Of a DNA stretch of 6,084 nucleotides, positions 1 to 5,435 are shown piece by piece. Origin of the DNA: Euryarchaeota archaeon UBA561 (lineage in GTDB: Archaea; Thermoplasmatota; Poseidoniia; Poseidoniales; Poseidoniaceae); the NCBI GenBank assembly GCA_002502295.1, contig DANX01000038.1, positions 1 to 6,084 of the forward strand, given 5' to 3'. Below the pieces are notes generated by a model. That model was not told where the DNA came from and did not search any database. It saw nothing but the letters and a program-made list of their open reading frames with translations. Position numbers and translations under genes: made by a program. Positions within the stretch are counted from its first letter, which is position 1. Every line of letters begins with the position of its first letter.

Positions 1-156
1 ACCATCGGTGTCGTTCCATTGTGTAGCATCGTCCGGGAAGGCATCTCCACGTTGGTTGATGTGGAGTTGATTGGATGCAATTTCGTAGAGGTAGTTGTCA
101 CCATATCCGTCGTTGTCGGAATCAAGCCATTGTGATGGTTCGCTTGCGAAGGCATC
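1..156 (-). repeat. 37-residue (111-nt) tandem repeat inside the secreted protein
   Basis: Residues 198-234 and 235-249 start two copies of the same unit: DAFASEPSQWLDSD and DAFPDDATQWNDTD, spaced exactly 37 residues (111 nt). The second copy is cut by the window edge. The DxDxDG loop and the DAF...QW segment both recur, so the array probably continues to the left. DNA identity between the copies is only moderate, which suggests an old or selected repeat rather than a recent duplication. Confidence 0.7.
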
Positions 157-747
157 GGCTCCGTTTTGAACGCCCCATCCGCTGTCGGGGTCAGACCAAC
201 CGTCACCGTCAGAGTCCGTGCATCCCGAGCGATCGTTGGTGGACGCACCGACCAGATTGACGCAGTCGTCCTCCGTGTCAACAAATCCATCTTCGTCGGA
301 ATCGCGGTTGGTCTTGTCGATCGAAGGCGTGAGCGTGTAATCAAATCCGTCGTTGCACCATGAGTCCTTCCCTTCAACTTTCAAGACGATTTCACCCGCC
401 GTGGAAAGTGTGGTGGAAAGGGTTGACGTGGGTGAACCATCGTCCACGTTTTGTGATACTGAGCCCATTTTGAAGGTACCTTCCCACCCATCATTGATGC
501 ACAGCCAATTCGGATTGCTCATGCTTCCAGAAAAGGTGACTTGGACAATATCGCCCATTTTCCCTTGTATCTTCCAAAAATCTCGCTGGTCTTTGGGTGA
601 ACACCCGTCATCCGAACAGACGTAACCACTTGATGAAACACCGTCGGTTAGCGTATTGGCGCTGATTTCAGAATCGTCGGCGCTTGCCAGTGGCAAATGG
701 AGCAGGGCGAGGCCGAGGAAAACCACGAGCACGAAGCGACCGGCCAT
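1..747 (-). CDS. Secreted protein with thrombospondin type 3-like Ca-binding repeats (C-terminus beyond window)
   Basis: Reading the minus strand from the ATG at 747 gives 249 codons open to the window edge, so the C-terminus is missing. Residues 1-23 are a clear signal peptide: MAGR, then a hydrophobic stretch to about residue 20, with a likely cut after ASA. Residues about 41-140 are rich in short beta-like segments (DFWKIQGKMGDIVQVTFSG, then GEIVLKVEG and DYTLTPS) and resemble a PPC-type beta-sandwich; that fold is inferred. From residue 149 come Asp-rich repeats of thrombospondin type 3 type: DSDEDGFVD (149), DSDGDGWSD (178), DSDNDGYGD (209) and the start of another at 246. Such repeats bind calcium in known families. 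Cysteines at 44, 49, 83, 131, 162 and 176 could form disulphides outside the cell. The protein is probably exported and surface-attached or released. Its partner or substrate is unknown. It has its own candidate promoter and need not belong to the upstream operon. Confidence 0.85.
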   Translation of the reverse strand, partial: MAGRFVLVVFLGLALLHLPLASADDSEISANTLTDGVSSSGYVCSDDGCSPKDQRDFWKIQGKMGDIVQVTFSGSMSNPNWLCINDGWEGTFKMGSVSQNVDDGSPTSTLSTTLSTAGEIVLKVEGKDSWCNDGFDYTLTPSIDKTNRDSDEDGFVDTEDDCVNLVGASTNDRSGCTDSDGDGWSDPDSGWGVQNGADAFASEPSQWLDSDNDGYGDNYLYEIASNQLHINQRGDAFPDDATQWNDTDG

Positions 748-778
748 GTTGGCGGATGGGGAAGCCGATTATCAAAAG
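747..778 (-). promoter_or_regulatory. Candidate TATA box and leaderless start for the secreted-protein gene
   Basis: On the minus strand TTTTGATAAT occupies 777-768. Its first base is 30 nt upstream of the A of the ATG at 747, the same geometry as the ribA box in this window. Archaeal transcription starts about 25 nt downstream of the TATA centre, so the mRNA would begin at or next to the ATG. No Shine-Dalgarno sequence precedes this ATG (the 20 nt before it end in CCCATCCGCCAAC), which fits a leaderless message. No clear BRE was recognised. Confidence 0.5.
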
Positions 779-793
779 CACCCCTACGGGGTG
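779..793 (-). terminator. Short GC hairpin followed by T-run after the SDR gene
   Basis: CACCCC-GTA-GGGGTG is a perfect 6-bp stem with a 3-nt loop. It lies 9 bases after the TAA of the SDR gene and is followed on the minus strand by CTTTTG. This looks like a small terminator for the NUDIX-photolyase-SDR operon. The same T-run is also the start of the candidate TATA box of the next gene. Archaeal termination depends mainly on T-runs, and this one has only four T, so the call is weak. Confidence 0.35.
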
Positions 794-802
794 GTGAGAA
801 CA

Positions 803-2200
803 TTACCGAAGTTTTTGCTTGCCAAGCGACTGTCGGAGACAGGATTCGAGATGGTCGTGCTGGAACCTGAATCCGCTGTCCTGCAGGCGTTTTGGAAGCA
901 CACGCTGACCGCTGAGAACAAGCGCCTGAGCCAATTCACCAAACATGATTTTGAGCGCAAAACCGGGTGCGGGGGCGAACCAGGGCCGAAGCAGAACCTT
1001 GCCCAAGGTCTTCGCAAACTGCTTTTGCGTTACCGGTTCGGGAGCGGTGATGTTGTACGGACCATCGCAAGCATCGTTCATCATCAGATGATAGGTGGCA
1101 TAGATGTGGTCGTGAAGTGAGATCCACGGGTAGTATTGCCGACCCCCTCCTGCAGGACCACCAGCGCCGAGAAGAGTGGGGAGCATGAGTTGTTGCAAAA
1201 GTCCACCCATGGGGGTCGTAACGAGGCCAGTGCGCAACCAAACGGTGCGTATGCCGAGGTCCTGAGCCGGAGCCGCTGCTGCTTCCCATGCTTGGCACAT
1301 GTCAGCAAGGAAATCGGCGCCAGGGGAGGATGATTCAGTGAGCGATTCGTTCCCTCGATTTCCGTAATAGCCAACCGCAGAGCCGCACATGAAGGTTTTT
1401 GGTGGCTGTTCAAGCCCGGCAAAGAGACGAACGAGGTGCTCGGTCGGTACCGTTCGACTGGTTCTGATGCGTTCCTTTCGTTTTGCATTCCATCGTTTAT
1501 CACCGATGCCCAAACCGGCAAGGTGAATGACGGTGTCAAACCCTTCAAGACTGCCTTCTACGATTTCGCCGGTCCGGTCGTTCCACACCACGGTGGGTTC
1601 GTCGGCCACATCTGTGGGAAGGACGCTGCTTGGCCGCAACAGGCGGACGACTTCGTGTCCGGCAGCTTGCAGAAAAGCGCAAAGTTGCATGCCAATCAAT
1701 CCTGTTGAACCGGACATGAGGACTCTCTGCTTCGGTTGGTCAGCGTATTGAGCGATGCGTCTGATATCTTCTTGGACGCGTTGTGTCCGGTATGCAAACA
1801 TCTGTTGCATTCGTCCCTTCACGGTAAAGGGGGCCGTCCAAAACGTGAGGGGGTGTAGGGGAAGTTTCCACTGAATGGTGTCGTGGATTTCACTTGATGC
1901 GGGACCGGTTGAAACAAATCGATGTTCGTGATCCCACGCTCCAAAGGGGCCTTTTTCCATGACGTCGTTGAACACTTCACCGGGAACCACGCCATAGTGT
2001 CTAGCAATCCATGTTGGACGAAGGGGGCCGAGGGTGATCTTGAATCGCGTGGTGGCGTCGTTCACAAGCGCTCCAGCCTTCACCGGCCGAATGCCTTCCC
2101 ATTCAGGCATGATGCGTCGGAACGCACCCTTGCTGTCATACCACGCCCATACGTCCTCAACCGGTGCATCGTAGGAGGCGATGTGGGAGTAGGTTGGCAT
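803..2200 (-). CDS. TIGR01777-type SDR/epimerase with N-terminal SRPBCC domain
   Basis: This protein has 465 residues. Residues 1-150 read as an SRPBCC (START-like ligand-binding) domain, beginning PTYSHIASYDAPVEDVWAWY with the family's DAPVEDVWAW pattern. A short helical linker leads to an extended SDR domain with a Rossmann NAD(P) motif GSTGLIG at 164-170, GIGDKRWNAKRKERIRTSR near 231-249, the CGSAVGYYG strand at 272-280 and PWISLHD near 358-364. The last about 55 residues (VLPKRLQDSGFRF) match the C-terminal DUF1731 tail of TIGR01777/COG1090 proteins. The substrate is unknown; these are loosely called nucleotide-sugar epimerases, but that is not proven. I chose the ATG at 2200 because relatives begin close to MPTY. 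A GTG at 2209, directly after the photolyase stop, would add three residues. Neither start has a strong ribosome site, so coupling to the photolyase gene is likely. It is the last gene of the minus-strand operon. Confidence 0.88.
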   Translation of the reverse strand: MPTYSHIASYDAPVEDVWAWYDSKGAFRRIMPEWEGIRPVKAGALVNDATTRFKITLGPLRPTWIARHYGVVPGEVFNDVMEKGPFGAWDHEHRFVSTGPASSEIHDTIQWKLPLHPLTFWTAPFTVKGRMQQMFAYRTQRVQEDIRRIAQYADQPKQRVLMSGSTGLIGMQLCAFLQAAGHEVVRLLRPSSVLPTDVADEPTVVWNDRTGEIVEGSLEGFDTVIHLAGLGIGDKRWNAKRKERIRTSRTVPTEHLVRLFAGLEQPPKTFMCGSAVGYYGNRGNESLTESSSPGADFLADMCQAWEAAAAPAQDLGIRTVWLRTGLVTTPMGGLLQQLMLPTLLGAGGPAGGGRQYYPWISLHDHIYATYHLMMNDACDGPYNITAPEPVTQKQFAKTLGKVLLRPWFAPAPGFALKIMFGELAQALVLSGQRVLPKRLQDSGFRFQHDHLESCLRQSLGKQKLR

Positions 2201-2209
2201 GTGAAACAC

Positions 2210-3751
2210 TCACTGGTGAGCAGAATAATACGATGGGCCCGAACCTAGGACGGTTTGTTCGCTTGATTGAGTGTATTTTTCCACGTATCCCTTTGTTTTG
2301 AATTTGCGGGCTGTGGAAGCGCTGGTCATGCATCGGACCTTGCCGTAAACGGCCCGCTCGGTCCAACCTCGGTCAAACTTGCCCATCACCCAGCCGATGC
2401 CGGTGTAGGAGTTTGGATCTCGACCATCAAGTGCCCATCGGTCATTGAGTGCAATCATCCAGTCCATGGCCGTTTGAGGGTTTGGGGACCATTCCAATAT
2501 CTTCTTCCCCCACAGCATTCGAAGGTAGTTGTGGATGATGCCTTCTTGACGGAGTTGATTTTGAGCAGCGTTCCACAACGGGTCGTGTGTTGATGCGGAC
2601 TCCAGTTCTTCAAAGGAGTAGAGGTATGGACGTTCGTCTTGTTCGTGTACGGCCAGCGTGGTCTTGGCCCACTCTGGAAGGGAATCGTACTCCGTGTGGT
2701 TTTCAATCATGGCGCAGTGGATGAACCCAATGTCTCGCCAAGTAATGATTTGGTCGAGGAACGCCTCCACAGGTTCGGGCAAACCCCACCAGCCCTGACG
2801 TCGCCCATCGTTGGGTGGGTTCACCATGCTGACATCCCAATGATGGTGGGTGAAGATGTCGTGAAGGATGGCGTGAACACTGATGTGACCGTAGTGAAGC
2901 CAGGGAGAGAGGCCGCTGGCTCCACGTTCTTGAGGTTGATTGCGCTTTTCGTGATAGGTTTGCAATCGCTCGCCAAAGAACTCTTTCCACCGACGCCGAC
3001 CTTCAACGTACCCGCCTTTCTTTCCTTTGACCGGATGGACTTCGTGGTCGATGCTGAGGGTTGAGAGGGCTTGTCGTCCAATGTCTCCGCCCTCGGAAAC
3101 GCGCCACAGGAACTCGTAAGGCGTCATTGGTGTGTTGGTCTGGGCAAAAATTGCTTTGACCACAGCAGGGTCCATCTGAGGAAGCTTTCGTGCATCCTCC
3201 AGCGGACGTTGTTTGGGGAATTCATGCATGTGTTCGCGGATGGTCTTGTGGAGGTGCCGTCGCAATGAATAGGCGGTAGAGAAATCTCTTCCTTGGGCTC
3301 GCATGGCCATAAAACCGTTCGAATCAACGACGTGAATTTCACACGGCATTACCGTAAGAGCCGTATCCAGGACGTGTTTTGGATAGTAAGTAGGGTAGTC
3401 GTCGATAACGCACAAACGAGCGTGTTCCAGCCACCCTTTGAGGAGCCCTGAGGCCTCCCTCCGCTTGGTTTCGACATAGGGGATGTAGGTCACGCCGGAT
3501 TCGGCAAACGCACTTCGATTATCCACCATACCCTGCAGGACAAACGTCGAAATCCTGTCATTGGCCCAACGGTGCTGAAGTGCTAAGCACTCAATGACAA
3601 CCAAGGGCAACTCATGTTGCTTGGCGAGGTCCACGGCATGTTGCAGGGCGTGGTTCCACTGCGAGCGTCGTGCAGAGGTCATCCAGTACACAACAACATC
3701 GCCTTGAGGATTGGGGATCCCGTGAATGTTCACTCGGCTGCTTGGAATCAT
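2210..3751 (-). CDS. phr: Deoxyribodipyrimidine photolyase, class II-like
   Basis: The 513-residue protein has the usual length and order of class II CPD photolyases, which use blue light and reduced FAD to split UV-made pyrimidine dimers. The N-terminal alpha/beta antenna domain starts VVVYWMTSARRSQWNHAL (19-36). The FAD-binding region holds ASGLSPWLHYGHIS (278-291), THDPLWNAAQ (388-397), RMLWGKKILEW (411-421) and LNDRWALDGRDPNSY (435-449). Trp393, Trp414 and Trp421 have exactly the spacing (21 and 7) of the electron-transfer tryptophans W360, W381 and W388 of Methanosarcina mazei photolyase, so photoreduction should work. Some parts differ from typical class II enzymes: WRDIGFIHCAM (338-348) and GIGWVMGKFDRGW (451-463). 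Its start is supported by GGGTGA six bases upstream and by the ATGA overlap with the NUDIX gene. It could be a subfamily with other lesion preference; the photolyase fold itself is secure. Confidence 0.93.
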   Translation of the reverse strand: MIPSSRVNIHGIPNPQGDVVVYWMTSARRSQWNHALQHAVDLAKQHELPLVVIECLALQHRWANDRISTFVLQGMVDNRSAFAESGVTYIPYVETKRREASGLLKGWLEHARLCVIDDYPTYYPKHVLDTALTVMPCEIHVVDSNGFMAMRAQGRDFSTAYSLRRHLHKTIREHMHEFPKQRPLEDARKLPQMDPAVVKAIFAQTNTPMTPYEFLWRVSEGGDIGRQALSTLSIDHEVHPVKGKKGGYVEGRRRWKEFFGERLQTYHEKRNQPQERGASGLSPWLHYGHISVHAILHDIFTHHHWDVSMVNPPNDGRRQGWWGLPEPVEAFLDQIITWRDIGFIHCAMIENHTEYDSLPEWAKTTLAVHEQDERPYLYSFEELESASTHDPLWNAAQNQLRQEGIIHNYLRMLWGKKILEWSPNPQTAMDWMIALNDRWALDGRDPNSYTGIGWVMGKFDRGWTERAVYGKVRCMTSASTARKFKTKGYVEKYTQSSEQTVLGSGPSYYSAHQ

Positions 3752-4251
3752 GAATTCTCACCCAGACGAATTTGTTCAGTTTTGCTCGTTCTGTAAACGG
3801 CGTATGGGTTTGACCGTGAGGTCAAACCGGCAAGATTGGGCATGAGGCTGCGTCTGGTCAATCCATCGATGGCCAGTTGGTGCATGGTTTCTGACACCCA
3901 CTCAACGGTACCACATTCTGCAAGCGTGAACCACCGGACGGAGGAGATTTCTTCGTTTTGATGTCCCTTCACATCTCCTTCGGCGTGGACATCGTAACAC
4001 AGGAACACGGCAGGTTTGTCCTTGCGAAGGGCAGTTCGGACACCAGCTAAACCCATCACTTTGCCTGAGTATCCGGTTTCTTCATGGAGTTCCCTCAACG
4101 CAGCCGCTTCTGGGCTTTCGCCTTGGTCGACGCGACCTTTCGGCAGACCCCAGCATCCTTGGTGGGCACCAGCGGCCTCTTGGACGAGGAGAATTGTCCC
4201 AGTTTGGACGACTCTGGCAGCCACGCCCAAATCGCAAGATAGACTGGCCAT
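3748..4251 (-). CDS. NUDIX family hydrolase
   Basis: This 167-residue protein has a perfect NUDIX box GX5EX7REUXEEXGU at residues 39-61 (GRVDQGE...RELHEETGY), with the metal-binding glutamates E54, E57 and E58. WGLPKGR just before the box is typical of the superfamily. NUDIX enzymes cut nucleoside diphosphates linked to another group. The substrate (oxidised nucleotide, dinucleoside polyphosphate, ADP-ribose or mRNA cap-like end) cannot be read from sequence. A basic tail of about 35 residues (from TRRSLMPNL) follows the core fold. The frame stays open up to 4521, but the extra 90 codons lie across the divergent ribA gene and the promoter region and contain nothing family-like. The ATG at 4251 begins MASLSCDLGVAARVV, where a NUDIX first strand should be, and a TATA-like box sits 27-28 nt upstream. 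It is the first gene of the minus-strand operon and overlaps the photolyase by ATGA. Confidence 0.9.
   Translation of the reverse strand: MASLSCDLGVAARVVQTGTILLVQEAAGAHQGCWGLPKGRVDQGESPEAAALRELHEETGYSGKVMGLAGVRTALRKDKPAVFLCYDVHAEGDVKGHQNEEISSVRWFTLAECGTVEWVSETMHQLAIDGLTRRSLMPNLAGLTSRSNPYAVYRTSKTEQIRLGENS
3758..3763 (-). promoter_or_regulatory. Shine-Dalgarno site for the photolyase gene
   Basis: GGGTGA lies inside the end of the NUDIX gene, six bases (GAATTC) before the photolyase ATG. With the 4-base ATGA overlap it fixes the photolyase start and suggests translational coupling. Confidence 0.6.
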
Positions 4252-4286
4252 TATCCAATATCTGTGCGACCCAGTATATGAAACAC
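4251..4286 (-). promoter_or_regulatory. Candidate TATA box and leaderless start of the NUDIX-photolyase-SDR operon
   Basis: On the minus strand GTGTTTCATATAC covers 4286-4274. The TATA-like core TTCATATA (4282-4275) is centred about 27 nt before the ATG at 4251, which predicts a transcript beginning at or next to the start codon. The bases before the ATG (CAGATATTGGATA) contain no Shine-Dalgarno sequence, consistent with a leaderless message. Confidence 0.5.
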
Positions 4287-4314
4287 GGTTTGCGCCCCTG
4301 TAAGAAAAAGACGA

Positions 4315-4348
4315 GTGTTTATATACAAACTCACGGATTTTTGTAACA
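4315..4348 (+). promoter_or_regulatory. TATA box and leaderless start of the ribA-peroxiredoxin-trmB operon
   Basis: TTTATATA at 4318-4325 is close to the archaeal TATA consensus. Its centre is 26-27 nt before the A of the ATG at 4348, so transcription should start at or beside the start codon. A purine-rich stretch (AAGAAAAAGACGAG) lies just upstream and could include a weak BRE. No Shine-Dalgarno sequence is seen before the ATG (GGATTTTTGTAAC). This box also argues against the GTG at 4315, which would place the promoter inside the gene. Confidence 0.65.
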
Positions 4349-4965
4349 TGGAAAGCGCTGTTAAACAATACAACGACGAAGCACCCGATGCCGATGCCAC
4401 CCTGCCTACTGCGTTCGGAGATTTCCGAATTCGAGCGTTCAGGGATCCCAGCGACGGAAAGGAACACGCCATCCTCTACGTTGGGGACGTAAGCCAAGGT
4501 TCCCCCCTCGTCCGCGTTCACTCTGAATGCCTAACAGGAGACGCCTTTCACTCCCTTCGCTGTGATTGCGGACCACAACTCCACGCCACGATGAAAGCCA
4601 TCCAAGAGCGAGGCCACGGCGCCATTGCCTACATGCGTCAAGAAGGCCGCGGGATTGGACTTTATTCTAAGATGCAAGCCTACGCCCTTCAAGATGCCGG
4701 CTTGGACACCCTCGATGCCAACTTGGCTCTTGGGCTGCCAGCCGATGCAAGAAAGTATGATTTCGCCGCCGAAATGTTGTACTCCATGGGTATCCAATCC
4801 ATCGAACTTGTGACCAACAACCCCGACAAACGTGATCAACTCACACAACACGGCATCAAAGTTTCCAACCGTGTGCCCATTATCGTTGGCCAGTGTGCTG
4901 AAAACCGCAATTACATGCACACCAAGGGTGCTCGCATGGGCCACATAATACCCACTGAGGTCTGA
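4348..4965 (+). CDS. ribA: GTP cyclohydrolase II
   Basis: RibA opens the imidazole ring of GTP, releasing formate and pyrophosphate, to make the pyrimidine precursor of riboflavin, FMN and FAD. At 205 residues it is a stand-alone enzyme, near the 196 of E. coli RibA, and not fused to RibB. The zinc ligands are present as Cys61, Cys72 and Cys74 in HSECLTGDAFHSLRCDCG, with the E. coli spacing. RQEGRGIGL (97-105), Tyr112 and Arg135 match E. coli Tyr105 and the catalytic Arg128 by position. The C-terminal half holds LVTNNPDKRDQL and RVPIIVG. I chose the ATG at 4348 because the TATA box sits about 26 nt upstream; a GTG at 4315 is in frame but overlaps that box. Many archaea use the unrelated GTP cyclohydrolase III (ArfA), so a bacterial-type enzyme hints at old gene transfer. 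It leads an operon with a peroxiredoxin and a regulator. Confidence 0.95.
   Translation: MESAVKQYNDEAPDADATLPTAFGDFRIRAFRDPSDGKEHAILYVGDVSQGSPLVRVHSECLTGDAFHSLRCDCGPQLHATMKAIQERGHGAIAYMRQEGRGIGLYSKMQAYALQDAGLDTLDANLALGLPADARKYDFAAEMLYSMGIQSIELVTNNPDKRDQLTQHGIKVSNRVPIIVGQCAENRNYMHTKGARMGHIIPTEV
4957..4961 (+). promoter_or_regulatory. Shine-Dalgarno site for the peroxiredoxin gene
   Basis: GAGGT in the last codons of ribA lies three bases before the ATG at 4965 and six bases before the second ATG at 4968. The spacing favours the second ATG, which would shorten the protein by one residue. Confidence 0.45.
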
Positions 4966-5435
4966 TGATGCGCACAAACATCGTCGGACAAGAAGCCCCT
5001 CGTTTCGCACTGGAAAACGAACACGGGGAAACCTTTGACAGCCAAACCCTCGAGGGGACCTGGCGCATCATTTTCTTCTACTCGAGGAACAATTCCCCAA
5101 CGTGCAAGCGCGGCTGCCTCACGTTCAAGGAACAACACGACCTGTTCGCCTCTGTAGGCTGTTCGATCGTCGGGATTGGACCGGGAACCACGGAGGAGCT
5201 CGCTGGGTTCAAGGCCTCGATTGGCGACTTGCCCTTCCCACTGCTTGCCGACCCCGAGAGAGTGGTTGGAAAGCAATTCAATGTCCCTGTCCATTTGGGC
5301 CAGTTTCCCGCAAAATCTTCGTTTTTGGTCGGACCGGACAACACCATACGCTACGTGTATGACTGGTTGTTCCGACCCCGTCGCCACGTAGCGCGAATTC
5401 TCGCCGATATCTCTCAGGTTCGAGGTGATGCTTGA
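4965..5435 (+). CDS. Peroxiredoxin, PrxQ/BCP-like, atypical cysteine spacing
   Basis: The 156-residue protein has the thioredoxin-fold layout of AhpC/TSA peroxiredoxins: VGQEAPRFALENEHGETF, then WRIIFFYSRNNSPTC with the likely peroxidatic Cys47, then a strand SIVGIGPGT, FPLLADPERVVGKQFNV and a late SSFLVGPDNTIRYVY. Such enzymes reduce hydrogen peroxide or organic peroxides in the cytoplasm using thiol donors. Its length is that of PrxQ/BCP. Two points are odd. The usual PxxxTxxC active-site motif reads SRNNSPTC, so the Pro is Ser and the Thr is a conservative Ser. The second cysteine is Cys51 (Cp+4), where PrxQ enzymes have it at Cp+5. Cys66 is a third candidate. It overlaps ribA by one base (TGATG) and trmB by one base, so it is the middle gene of a tight operon. 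A TlpA-like thiol oxidoreductase is the less likely alternative. Confidence 0.85.
   Translation: MMRTNIVGQEAPRFALENEHGETFDSQTLEGTWRIIFFYSRNNSPTCKRGCLTFKEQHDLFASVGCSIVGIGPGTTEELAGFKASIGDLPFPLLADPERVVGKQFNVPVHLGQFPAKSSFLVGPDNTIRYVYDWLFRPRRHVARILADISQVRGDA
5422..5429 (+). promoter_or_regulatory. Strong Shine-Dalgarno site for the TrmB-family gene
   Basis: GAGGTGAT is an eight-base match to the usual archaeal anti-Shine-Dalgarno sequence. It lies five bases before the ATG at 5435, inside the last codons of the peroxiredoxin gene, and fixes the start of the regulator. Confidence 0.7.

Noticed and set aside
1..363. Short plus-strand frames at the left edge
   Set aside because: They are Arg-rich antisense readings of the Asp-rich repeats of the secreted protein.
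656..1120. A 154-codon plus-strand frame
   Set aside because: It overlaps the signal peptide region and the SDR C-terminus on the other strand, both with clear family motifs. Its own translation shows no recognisable pattern.
4315..4347. An 11-codon extension of RibA from a GTG at 4315
   Set aside because: It would put the TATA box inside the coding region, and the extra residues match nothing in RibA.
4252..4521. An N-terminal extension of the NUDIX frame by 90 codons, starting at 4521
   Set aside because: It runs across the divergent promoters and the start of ribA, and holds nothing like a NUDIX domain. The ATG at 4251 fits the family and the TATA spacing.
4531..5010. A 159-codon minus-strand frame opposite ribA
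   Set aside because: RibA on the plus strand keeps all catalytic motifs; this is a shadow frame.
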